8,337 nucleotides of DNA from positions 1 to 8,337 of the forward strand of contig JAFLEE010000140.1 of assembly GCA_017302015.1 (NCBI GenBank), in the 5' to 3' direction. Within the stretch, counting starts at the first letter, position 1; each line of letters begins with the position of its first letter. A model generated the notes under the pieces. It saw only the letters and a list, made by a program, of their open reading frames with translations. It was not told where the DNA came from and did no database searches. The stretch is from Spirochaetota bacterium (GTDB taxonomy: Bacteria > Spirochaetota > UBA12135 > COTS27 > JAFLEE01). This document shows positions 1-5,677 of the stretch, one piece after another. The position numbers and the translations under genes were made by a program.

Positions 1-159
1 GGCGCCCGGATGGCGCAAGACCGGCGGAGCGCAGGGATGCGCGGGAGCCGGCCGGCGCCCGGATGGCGCAAGACCGGCGGAGCGCAGGGATGCGCGGGAG
101 CCGGCTGGCGCCCGGATGGCGCAAGACCGGCGGAGCGCATGGATGCGCGAGAGACGGCC
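1..159. repeat. 53-bp tandem repeat, three copies, truncated by window edge
   Basis: Three head-to-tail units occupy 1-53, 54-106 and 107-159. Units 1 and 2 differ only at the last base; unit 3 has four further changes, all in its second half. The unit begins GGCGCCCGGATGGCGCAAGA and ends in GGGAGCCGG plus two or three bases. The unit length is not a multiple of three, so successive copies change frame, which argues against a coding repeat. At the first junction (42-61) the sequence CGGGAGCCGG followed by CCGGCGCCCG is a 20-bp palindrome with one mismatched pair, so each boundary could form a hairpin. The second junction (95-114) has an extra mismatch. The array probably continues to the left of the window. 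There are no unique spacers, so it is not a CRISPR array. Confidence 0.9.
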
Positions 160-232
160 ACGGGGTAGGCTTGGGTAGGGGTCTCTAACCCATTGGAGTG
201 CTACGGTGAACCTCCCCCCCCAGGGTCTCCCC

Positions 233-310
233 ATGAAAATCGATCTCTGCCCCACCCTCCTCGATCGGTTGGCGTCGTCGGTTAAAAGCGCTTGGAGCGG
301 AAGAACATAG
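233..310 (+). pseudogene. 5' fragment resembling the MFS transporter gene at 2618
   Basis: The frame starting ATG at 233 gives MKIDLCPTLLD, and the transporter at 2618 starts MKIYLCPALLD. At DNA level 28 of the first 33 bases agree (233-265 against 2618-2650). Similarity stops after codon 11; this frame then runs to a TAG at 308-310, giving only 25 codons. The preceding bases are C-rich in both places. I infer a broken or partly duplicated copy of a related transporter gene, cut off near 266, because the match begins exactly at the start codon and keeps frame. It could also be a short genuine ORF that resembles the transporter by convergence, which is less likely. It is convergent with the sialidase gene, whose stop is only 27 bases beyond the TAG. 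Confidence 0.45.
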
Positions 311-336
311 GCCGCGGTGAAGGCTGACCGCTCGAC

Positions 337-1356
337 TTAGGCCATTCCCTTCGCCGGTGCGGGGACAGAAGCCACCAGGACGGCGGTGTCCGTCGTGCTG
401 CCCGTGTAGTAGGCGGCGTAATGGGTGGCGCCGATGGCGCATGCGTTCACGTTCCCGGCGTCGTAGACGCGCGGTTCGTTCCCCTCCGCGAGCACTTCCG
501 GCTCGGGCCATTCGAGTGGATGGTCGAAAATCCAATCGGCCTTGACGACGCGGCGCTTGAGTAGGCGGCGGCCCCGCTGGTAATAATAATTGGAAACCAG
601 CCCCGTCTTCGGATCGAAAATAAGGCTCGGCGTCGACTCGCTGACATCCTCGATATTCGTCTTCGTGCGCTTCCAAGTCGCGCCGCCGTCCACGGAGGTA
701 GCCTGGAACTGGCATTTGCCGCCCGATTCGGTGCGCGCCACGACGAGGATCCGGCCGTCCCCCAGCCAGGCGGCCGATGGCTCGGTGGGCCAGTCCGATT
801 TCTCCAGCCCCTCCTCGACCGTGCGCTGCGTCCACGTTCGCCCGCCGTCTTTGCTGGTGAGCACGCCCCAGGAATTCTTGCGGTCCGCTTGGTAATTCCC
901 GGCGAACCAGAGCGACATCAGGCCCGCGCCCGGCACCTTGAAGACGTCGGTGATCTGCATGGGCATCGGCGAAAGCGCGGGCGTCGCAAAGCGCTCGAAC
1001 GTCACGCCATCGACCGTGCGGTAGAGATCGTGATGGGGTTTCGCGCTCCAGGCGCGGACCCATAGGAGCATCGCGCCCGTCTCATCGAGCCCCTTGCCGA
1101 TCGTCACCTCGCCGAAGTCGGGATCATTCACGACGCACACTTCCCCGGTCCACGTCTTGCCACCGTCCGAGGAGGTGCGGGCGTATACGCCGCGGACGCC
1201 CTCGCCGATATCGTGGGCGGCGCCGCGGCTATAGGCGCAGACGAGGCGGTCTCCGAGGGCCTGGATCATCGGCCACGAGTTGTACCCGGGCACGTCTTGC
1301 ACCAGGTGGACTTGGGGAGGGGCCGCAAGCGGCGCCCCGTGGGAGGGTTTATGCAT
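337..1356 (-). CDS. Sialidase-like BNR/Asp-box repeat protein, cytoplasmic
   Basis: This 339-residue protein belongs to the BNR/Asp-box beta-propeller group that includes exo-alpha-sialidases (GH33 type). Three canonical Asp boxes are visible: SSDGGKTW at 62-69, SKDGGRTW at 168-175 and SVDGGATW at 221-228. A degenerate fourth is near 114-120 (TVDGVTF). The frame is open to 1437, but I chose ATG 1356 because AAGGAG lies five bases before it and the codons upstream are less gene-like. There is no signal peptide or membrane segment, so it probably acts in the cytoplasm. Many bacterial sialidases are secreted, so the true substrate may be an imported glycan or something other than sialic acid. 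I cannot confirm the Arg triad or Tyr/Glu pair from sequence alone, and no FRIP-type motif is visible. It could be a non-sialidase glycosidase or a binding propeller. It stands alone, with no sialic-acid catabolic genes beside it. Confidence 0.85.
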   Translation of the reverse strand: MHKPSHGAPLAAPPQVHLVQDVPGYNSWPMIQALGDRLVCAYSRGAAHDIGEGVRGVYARTSSDGGKTWTGEVCVVNDPDFGEVTIGKGLDETGAMLLWVRAWSAKPHHDLYRTVDGVTFERFATPALSPMPMQITDVFKVPGAGLMSLWFAGNYQADRKNSWGVLTSKDGGRTWTQRTVEEGLEKSDWPTEPSAAWLGDGRILVVARTESGGKCQFQATSVDGGATWKRTKTNIEDVSESTPSLIFDPKTGLVSNYYYQRGRRLLKRRVVKADWIFDHPLEWPEPEVLAEGNEPRVYDAGNVNACAIGATHYAAYYTGSTTDTAVLVASVPAPAKGMA

Positions 1357-1511
1357 TTCTTCTCCTTCATCGCCGCTTCCGCCGCGGCGCCGTACTTGGT
1401 GAGCGCGAACGATCCACGCGTCTTCGATTCCGGGCAAGCGCAGAACGTTCCTTCTCGGGGTCCTGATTTTCGCAAAGCGGGACCCGCCCGACGAGACCAG
1501 TGTTCCTGCAT
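1266..1511 (-). CDS. Possible small Cys-rich ORF overlapping the sialidase start (doubtful)
   Basis: An 81-codon minus-strand frame (ATG at 1511) overlaps the first 91 bases of the sialidase gene in another frame. Between 1357 and 1450 its codons end largely in G or C and read like protein (RGSFALTKYGAAAEAAMKEK), more so than the sialidase frame over the same bases. Five cysteines are present: a Cys-x-Cys around residues 24-26, one near 53, and a Cys-x-x-Cys near 70-73, which could bind a metal. No clear SD precedes the ATG. The overlapped part falls inside sequence that is certainly sialidase, so the end may be a chance extension. I do not recognise a family. Confidence 0.2.
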   Translation of the reverse strand: MQEHWSRRAGPALRKSGPREGTFCACPESKTRGSFALTKYGAAAEAAMKEKKCINPPTGRRLRPLPKSTWCKTCPGTTRGR

Positions 1512-1547
1512 ATCACCCCGGGCCCGTGAAAAAATGGGACGCGCGGG

Positions 1548-1952
1548 TCAGGCCACCGTGCGACTATACCCTCGAGGACGCTCCTGATCAAATCCATCCT
1601 CGCCTCGGCGATGGAGGAGGGCGTGCATGCCGAAGGAGCGACGTGATCCGGGACCGATGACGAGCGCCTGTGGGCCGTGCAAGGGTTTCCTTCCCGCTTC
1701 GGCCATGACGGCGTGGCTTAAGATTTTCTCCAACGCCCGCTGGAAATCCCGGACTTCCCCCGGTCCCAGGTGCTCGTTGCATGCAACCCAAATAAGGTGC
1801 TCGTAGGCCCAATCGCCATTCGGAAGCGAGCGGCGGCAACTCCCCTTTTTCAAGCCCACCGGCGGGAAGCTTGGGAAGGCCAGCGGATTGCCGTCCATGG
1901 TCGCGAAAACCCTGTCCTGGACCCTGATAAGCATAGGAGCCGCCAGATCCAT
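1548..1952 (-). CDS. Hypothetical protein, 134 residues
   Basis: I do not recognise a family. The frame encodes a mixed soluble protein without signal peptide or membrane helix. The middle (residues 45-85) is amphipathic and likely helical (EVRDFQRALEKIL, SHAVMAEAG), and the tail is Arg-rich. About three quarters of the codons over residues 17-90 end in G or C, as expected of a real gene here; the bias fades in the last 40 codons. The start is uncertain: ATG 1952, ATG 1934 and ATG 1898 are in frame and none has a strong SD. It reads towards the sialidase gene, with its stop 191 bases before the sialidase start, so it need not share a transcript. It is divergent from the gene at 2127 across a 174-bp gap. 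Confidence 0.5.
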   Translation of the reverse strand: MDLAAPMLIRVQDRVFATMDGNPLAFPSFPPVGLKKGSCRRSLPNGDWAYEHLIWVACNEHLGPGEVRDFQRALEKILSHAVMAEAGRKPLHGPQALVIGPGSRRSFGMHALLHRRGEDGFDQERPRGYSRTVA

Positions 1953-2018
1953 AAATACGGCCTAGCGCGGGCAATTGGAGCGGTTAAAAGCAACCCATTC
2001 GATCGAGACGTTACCTAT

Positions 2019-2053
2019 CCAATACCCCATTGGGCGCGTTAAGCCCGCGCCCA
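2019..2053. promoter_or_regulatory. Two overlapping, mutually exclusive stem-loops between divergent genes
   Basis: TGGGCGCG (2031-2038) pairs perfectly with CGCGCCCA (2046-2053) around a seven-base loop. CCAAT (2019-2023) pairs with ATTGG (2029-2033) around ACCCC. The two share bases 2031-2033, so only one can form at a time. They lie between the divergent starts at 1952 and 2127. Neither is followed by a T-run, so these are not intrinsic terminators. They could be leader structures or protein-binding dyads; this is inference. Confidence 0.4.
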
Positions 2054-2115
2054 TCCAGAAACTTGAATCCCTCCCGCCCCGATTATCCGCCCTTCGTGGC
2101 CCCCCCTTCCCATCC

Positions 2116-2121
2116 TAGAAT
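2116..2121 (+). promoter_or_regulatory. Candidate -10 box just before the 2127 start (leaderless type)
   Basis: TAGAAT ends five bases before the ATG at 2127, and no Shine-Dalgarno sequence is visible before that ATG. A -10 box this close to a start is typical of leaderless transcripts. No convincing -35 box was seen, so this remains a candidate. Confidence 0.3.
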
Positions 2122-2126
2122 CCCCC

Positions 2127-2621
2127 ATGGCCCGCGTCCGCTTCCACCCCGCCATCCAGTCGATCCGCGGCCGCGTCGGCGACGTGATCTTCCAAGCGTG
2201 GAAGGGCGTCTTCTATATAAGAGCCTACACGCCCCCCCGCCCAACCCGTACCCCGGCCCAAGTGCGCCGCCGCGACGCCTTCGCCAGCCAAGTTCGCGCC
2301 TGGAAAAACCTGGATGCCCGGGAGCGCCTAGAATGGGATCGGCGGGGAAAAGACCAAGGCCGTTCGGGTTACCACCTTTTCCTGAGCACCGGCCTTCGGG
2401 CCCTACGGCCCGAGGGCCACACCCCGCAAGTCCGCGCCCATGGGGCCATGACCCGGGAATCCCGCATGCACGGGGCGCCTCGAAGGCCGCGTATGGGATA
2501 CGCTTTGGATTCGCTTCACCTTCGTTTCAGCGTCGCTTCGGCCCCAAAGGGGCCGCCGGCACGCCCCGTTTCCAGTTACAATAGGCCTCCCAGCCCCCGA
2601 CCCGCTCCGAGGCCCCCTTGA
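2127..2621 (+). CDS. Small basic protein of unknown function, with a run-on C-terminal tail
   Basis: The first roughly 90 of 164 residues look like a real domain: a start MARVRFHPAIQ, a motif RGRVGDVIFQAWKGVFYIR at 14-32, a Pro/Thr turn ending TRTPAQVRRRDAF, then RAWKNLDARERLEWDR and a closing SGYHLFLSTGLR. I recall similar G-x-V-G-x-V-x-x-x-W-K-G proteins as hypotheticals, sometimes near phage genes, but I assign no function. The remaining 70 residues are rich in Pro, Arg, Ala and Gly and lack structure. They begin at a 12-bp hairpin (2391-2418), so the gene may once have ended there. The final TGA overlaps the TTG start of the transporter (TTGA, 2618-2621), so translation of the two may be coupled. 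It has no signal peptide or membrane helix, and the basic charge would suit nucleic-acid or surface binding (inference). Confidence 0.65.
   Translation: MARVRFHPAIQSIRGRVGDVIFQAWKGVFYIRAYTPPRPTRTPAQVRRRDAFASQVRAWKNLDARERLEWDRRGKDQGRSGYHLFLSTGLRALRPEGHTPQVRAHGAMTRESRMHGAPRRPRMGYALDSLHLRFSVASAPKGPPARPVSSYNRPPSPRPAPRPP
2391..2418 (+). other. 12-bp GC-rich stem-loop inside the 2127 gene
   Basis: GGCCTTCGGGCC (2391-2402) pairs with GGCCCGAGGGCC (2407-2418) around the loop CTAC; all 12 pairs form, one as a G-T wobble. It falls where the recognisable domain of the small protein ends and the low-complexity tail begins. There is no T-run after it, so it is not a standard intrinsic terminator. A second hairpin (CGGCCCC, AAA, GGGGCCG; 2539-2555) lies further into the tail. 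Confidence 0.55.
2577..2582 (+). promoter_or_regulatory. Candidate -10 box for the MFS transporter
   Basis: TACAAT matches the -10 consensus at five of six positions and lies 35 bases before the TTG start at 2618. No -35 box is visible at the right distance. If active, it would let the transporter be expressed apart from the small gene in front. Confidence 0.3.
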
Positions 2622-3763
2622 AAATCTACCTTTGCCCCGCCCTCCTCGATCTCGTGGTCTTCCTCGTCACCTTTGCCGTGCTCTACGCGGCCGGCGAGCG
2701 GGGCCTTAGCCTGCGGGAGTGCATGTGGCTCGGGGTGATCTTCCAGGTGGCGTATTTTTCGTTCAGCCTGCTCTCGGGGCTATTCCTCACGCGCCGGAAT
2801 GCCCGCGGGGTCCTGCTCGCGTCGACCGTGGGGGCCGGGGTGTTCGGCATCGCAAGCCTGCTCTTCACCGACTTCGCCTTGATCGCCGCCGCGCTCTTTC
2901 TTTTCGGCACGGGTTGCGCCCTCTTCTTCAATAGTTTCCAGACCTTCATGCGCGGCGAGGCGCCCCCGGGCGGCCTCGCCCGGTCCGTGGGCCTCTACAC
3001 CCTCGCTTGGAGCGCGGGTTCGAGCCTGGGCTTCCTCAGTTCGGGGGCCTTCTATCGATTCGGCATGTGGGCGATGGCCGGCCTGACCTTCGCGGTGGGC
3101 GTGCTCCTCTTCGCGATCCTCGTGCGCCATCGGCCCCGGCCCGAAAGCTCGCCCTCGTCCGACGAACAGGTGGAGGAAGGCAGCGGCGAGGCCGCGCGCC
3201 GGGTCGACCCCGCCTATGTGCTGGCGGGTTGGCTCCTCATCTTCACCACCATGTTCGTGCAAAGGCCCGTCTTCACCTATTTCCCCTCCCTCGCCGCCAA
3301 GGCGGGCATCGGCTCGCTGACGGCGAGCCTGCCGCTCTTCTTCCATATGATGGCGCAGGCGCTCTTCGGATGGTTCCTCATCCGCCACCGCGATCTCCTC
3401 TACCGGCGCACCCCCATGTTCGCCTTCCAAGCCGCCGCCGTCCTCCTCTTCCTCGTCATCTGGAGATCGAACGCCTTCTGGGTCAGCACCCTTTCCGTCT
3501 CGCTGCTGGGCCTCGTCACCGGCTATAATTATTTCTGCGCGGTCTACTATTCGAGCAATTCCGGGAAGCGCTCGTTCAATATCGGGGTGAACGAGTTCCT
3601 CGTGGGCCTCGGCTCCCTTGCGGGGCTGATAGCCTGCGAGTACGGCATGGCCCGCTTGGGCGGAAAGGCCGCATCGATGTACCTCGTGTGCGCCTGGGCC
3701 CTCGGGGCGGCGGCGATTTTGCAGCTGATCGTGGTGACGGGGCGGCGGCGAAAAATCGCCTGA
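2618..3763 (+). CDS. MFS-type transporter, 12 transmembrane helices
   Basis: This 381-residue inner-membrane protein fits the major facilitator superfamily. About twelve hydrophobic segments are visible, six before and six after a charged loop at 170-197: roughly 6-26, 36-57, 64-82, 86-108, 124-143, 149-169, 198-216, 233-254, 265-283, 288-309, 325-341 and 352-374. The loop after helix 2 (GLFLTRRNARG, 54-64) matches the usual MFS motif-A position, with Arg pairs but a poor match to the full motif. The substrate cannot be read from the sequence. The start is TTG 2618, with GAGG five bases upstream; it overlaps the stop of the gene before it by four bases. The start of a similar gene occurs as a fragment at 233, next to the sialidase, which may hint at glycan-related transport but is weak evidence. 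The C-terminus is basic (GRRRKIA), as expected on the cytoplasmic side. Confidence 0.85.
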   Translation: MKIYLCPALLDLVVFLVTFAVLYAAGERGLSLRECMWLGVIFQVAYFSFSLLSGLFLTRRNARGVLLASTVGAGVFGIASLLFTDFALIAAALFLFGTGCALFFNSFQTFMRGEAPPGGLARSVGLYTLAWSAGSSLGFLSSGAFYRFGMWAMAGLTFAVGVLLFAILVRHRPRPESSPSSDEQVEEGSGEAARRVDPAYVLAGWLLIFTTMFVQRPVFTYFPSLAAKAGIGSLTASLPLFFHMMAQALFGWFLIRHRDLLYRRTPMFAFQAAAVLLFLVIWRSNAFWVSTLSVSLLGLVTGYNYFCAVYYSSNSGKRSFNIGVNEFLVGLGSLAGLIACEYGMARLGGKAASMYLVCAWALGAAAILQLIVVTGRRRKIA

Positions 3764-4109
3764 CGAGTTCTAAGCCATTACCGAAATCGGCGCGCGGTCC
3801 TTCCTGGATGATGAGATCGAAACATCCGACCTCGTCCGTGGAGGGGGCGAAACCTGGCAAGTGGCTCCAGGAGCCTGTGTGACTGGTCCTTGTTTGTCGG
3901 AATCGCCGGGCAGAAGCCCATTTAAACGGATGATTGAGCGCCACTTCCAGTCTTCTGCTTGCGAATCCGGCAAATAACGCTCTCATAGAATTTAGGCACA
4001 CAGGCTTCTAGCCCGGTTTAGGCGTCAAGCGACGGGGGCAAATGACTTCCATGGACGTGGCTTCACATACGGAAAAGCCCGGATTCGACGGGAAAATCAG
4101 GCATTCAAT
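3764..4109. other. Stretch without a convincing gene between transporter and ATPase
   Basis: No ORF here has both a credible start and gene-like codons. The plus frame 3774-3977 is open for 67 codons and reads somewhat like protein (FLDDEIETSDLVRGGGETW), but it has no start codon near its beginning, so it could be a gene remnant. The opposite strand has a 67-codon frame with a TTG start and no SD. GC falls towards the right end, where the ATPase promoter begins. The one structural feature is a long-range inverted repeat at 3869-4009. Confidence 0.5.
3869..4009. repeat. Imperfect 16-bp inverted repeat bracketing 109 bp
   Basis: AGCCTGTGTG (3872-3881) is the exact complement of CACACAGGCT (3997-4006). 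Extending both ways gives 14 of 16 matches (3869-3884 against 3994-4009). The size and arrangement recall a small non-autonomous element (MITE-like), but I see no flanking target duplication and no transposase. A chance match of ten bases in 400 bp is unlikely but possible. Confidence 0.3.
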
Positions 4110-4130
4110 TTATCCTTTACACAGGGATAA
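4110..4130. promoter_or_regulatory. Inverted repeat spanning the -35 box of the ATPase promoter
   Basis: TTATCC (4110-4115) is the exact complement of GGATAA (4125-4130), with nine bases between, and the pair brackets the -35 hexamer TTTACA. It overlaps the left end of the dyad at 4129-4144. The placement suits a regulator-binding site; the regulator is unknown. Confidence 0.45.
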
Positions 4131-4144
4131 TATAGTGCTATATT
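4116..4144 (+). promoter_or_regulatory. Sigma-70-type promoter of the ATPase gene
   Basis: TTTACA (4116-4121), a 17-base spacer and TATATT (4139-4144) form a near-consensus promoter in an AT-rich island within GC-rich DNA. Transcription would start near 4151, leaving a leader of about 17 bases that holds the SD AAAGGAG (4155-4161). TATAGT (4131-4136) is an alternative, less well spaced -10 box. Confidence 0.75.
4129..4144. promoter_or_regulatory. Operator-like perfect dyad over the -10 box
   Basis: AATATAG (4129-4135) and CTATATT (4138-4144) are exact complements around a TG centre, and the right arm contains the whole -10 hexamer. A protein bound here would block RNA polymerase, so repression is the likely mode. 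The repressor may be the ATPase itself or a gene elsewhere; nothing in the window resembles a DNA-binding regulator. Confidence 0.6.
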
Positions 4145-4163
4145 CTCCTCTACTAAAGGAGAA
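4143..4163 (+). promoter_or_regulatory. Hairpin that sequesters the ATPase Shine-Dalgarno
   Basis: TTCTCCT (4143-4149) pairs perfectly with AGGAGAA (4157-4163) over a seven-base loop, and the right arm includes most of the SD before the GTG at 4168. With transcription starting near 4151 the left arm would be missing from the RNA, so sequestration would matter only for transcripts from an upstream start. This could keep read-through from the transporter silent (inference). Confidence 0.4.
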
Positions 4164-4167
4164 CTGA

Positions 4168-5523
4168 GTGGCAGCGCCCATCCCCCGACCGATGAAAGAG
4201 GCCCTCGTCGAAATCCTCGCCCAGTCCCTTGCGGGGGAGATTCCCGGCGGCACGGGGCGAAGGGTCTATGGCCGACTCCGTTTTCCGAATAAAGCGACGG
4301 TCGTCGTCGGGATGCGCCGTGTGGGCAAAACCACCTTCCTCCACCAATGGCGCCGCGAACGCCTGGCCCAGGGGGTCGATCGCCGCCTGCTGCCGTTCAT
4401 CAACTTCGAGGACGAGCGCCTCACCGGCCTCGAGGCCGCCCAACTCGGCTTCCTCCTCGAGGAATACGCGAGGCGCGTGCCGACGCCCGACAAAGGCCAG
4501 CGGGCGACCTGGTGCTTCGATGAAATCCAAGTCGTCCCCGGTTGGGAGAAATTCGTCAGGCGCCTCCTCGATTCAGGCACAGCGGACATCCTGGCGAGCG
4601 GTTCTTCCGCGGCCCTCTTATCGCGGGAAATCGCGACGTCTTTGCGCGGCCGCGCCTGGGAGATCCCGCTTTTCCCCTTCTCGTTCGCCGAGTACCTCGC
4701 CCACCACGCCCTCGCCGCCCCGAACCCGCCCGATTTCCTTGACGCGGCCGCTCGGGCCGCTTTGGAACGGGCCTTCCTCGGTTGGCTGAGCGTCGGCGGA
4801 TTCCCGGAGGCGCAGGGGCTCGATGGGGCCTCCCGCGCCCAATTGCTGCGGGACTACGTCGACGTCGCCATGCTCCGCGATGTGGTCGAGCGCCACCGGG
4901 TGACCCAAGTCGTCGGCCTGCGCGCCCTGCTCCGCCACCTCCTCGGAAACGCGGGATCCCCGTTCAGCATCGAGAAGTTCCATAAAGCACTCAAAAGCCG
5001 CGGCGTCGCCATCGGCCGGGATTCCCTGCATGAACTCCTTTCCCATCTCAGCGACGCCTTCCTCGTCCGCCTGGTTTGGATGGAATCCTCCTCCGAACGC
5101 CAGCGCATGGTGAACCCGAGAAAAGCCTACCCATTGGATGCCGGGCTGATCCCCATCTTCGATCGAAGCGGGAAACCGAACCTCGGGCACGCCTTGGAAA
5201 CCGCCGTGCTCATCGAACTGGAACGGAGGCGACTGGACTGCACCTGGGTAAAGACGCCCTCGGGCCTCGAAGTCGATTTTTTGGCCCGAGGACCCGGCGG
5301 CCAAACGGAACTCATCCAGATCTGCGCCGATGCCAGCGACCCCCAGACCGCGGAGCGCGAACTCAGGGCGCTGGTGGACGCGGGCACCGCCCATCCAAGG
5401 GCGGTGAAACGCCTATTGGTGGCGACACGGGATGGCCTGCCATTCGAGCTTCCCGCGGATATCATCGCCCAACCCGCCTATGAGTGGATGCTCGCCGGCC
5501 CCGCGGAACATCCGCCAGAGTAA
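4168..5523 (+). CDS. AAA_14 / DUF4143-type ATPase with C-terminal nuclease-like domain
   Basis: The 451-residue protein has the layout of the widespread AAA_14-DUF4143 family, usual length about 380-450. Seen in order: Walker A GMRRVGKTT at 48-56, Walker B WCFDEIQ at 115-121 (Asp118, Glu119), sensor-1 region ASGSSA at 143-148, the family motif GRAWEIPLFPFSFAEYL at 161-177, and GGFPE at 210-214. A helical middle (about 225-300) leads to the C-terminal DUF4143 part, with Glu344 in LGHALETAVL and an EVDF motif at 368-371 followed by LIQICAD at 382-388; these sit where PD-(D/E)XK nuclease-fold residues would lie. All ATPase residues look intact. The start is GTG 4168, with AAAGGAG six bases upstream. 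The family is common in bacteria and archaea; its role is not settled, though links to stress, mobile elements and toxin-antitoxin-like behaviour have been proposed. It is a single-gene unit with its own elaborately marked promoter. Confidence 0.9.
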   Translation: MAAPIPRPMKEALVEILAQSLAGEIPGGTGRRVYGRLRFPNKATVVVGMRRVGKTTFLHQWRRERLAQGVDRRLLPFINFEDERLTGLEAAQLGFLLEEYARRVPTPDKGQRATWCFDEIQVVPGWEKFVRRLLDSGTADILASGSSAALLSREIATSLRGRAWEIPLFPFSFAEYLAHHALAAPNPPDFLDAAARAALERAFLGWLSVGGFPEAQGLDGASRAQLLRDYVDVAMLRDVVERHRVTQVVGLRALLRHLLGNAGSPFSIEKFHKALKSRGVAIGRDSLHELLSHLSDAFLVRLVWMESSSERQRMVNPRKAYPLDAGLIPIFDRSGKPNLGHALETAVLIELERRRLDCTWVKTPSGLEVDFLARGPGGQTELIQICADASDPQTAERELRALVDAGTAHPRAVKRLLVATRDGLPFELPADIIAQPAYEWMLAGPAEHPPE

Positions 5524-5603
5524 CGAGCGTTTTCAATTTGGGAGACAGGCTTGCCAGCCCCAAAGCGTGCCGTCCATACCCGTGGGTCGATGCGGCAATC
5601 AAA

Positions 5604-5624
5604 GTTTGCGAGGCCCATGCAAAC
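5604..5624. terminator. Weak stem-loop between convergent genes
   Basis: GTTTGC (5604-5609) pairs with GCAAAC (5619-5624) over a nine-base loop, in the 154-bp space between the convergent ends of the ATPase gene (5523) and the Tudor-like gene (5678). There is no good T-run on either strand, so a terminator role is only suggested by position. Confidence 0.25.
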
Positions 5625-5677
5625 CCTTTCAATAAATGGGTACCGACCCCCGTCCCCCGGGCCGATTCCCCCCCGCT

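Noticed and set aside
1-159. CRISPR array at the left edge
   Set aside because: Units abut directly with no spacers and no cas genes are present.
185-1063. Long minus-strand ORF of 292 codons inside the sialidase gene
   Set aside because: It is a shadow of the sialidase frame: Arg/Gly/Ala-rich, no domain, and the overlapping frame has three Asp boxes and a proper SD.
2030-2584. 184-codon plus-strand ORF overlapping the small basic protein
   Set aside because: Pro/Arg-rich throughout and without a domain, while the overlapping frame from 2127 has an ordered N-terminal domain.
2780-3430. 216-codon minus-strand ORF opposite the MFS transporter
   Set aside because: Composition (Glu, Gly, His and Arg rich) is the usual antisense shadow of a GC-rich membrane protein gene; the plus frame has clear membrane helices.
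3770-3973. 67-codon minus-strand ORF after the transporter
   Set aside because: TTG start without an SD, Ser/Pro-rich sequence, no recognisable motif, and an equally open frame on the other strand.
4618-5394. 258-codon minus-strand ORF opposite the ATPase gene
   Set aside because: Antisense shadow of the DUF4143 half; the plus frame carries the family motifs.
4168-5523. ATPase as part of a toxin-antitoxin pair or defence operon
   Set aside because: No partner gene sits next to it on the same strand; the 404 bp upstream hold no credible ORF and the downstream gene is convergent.
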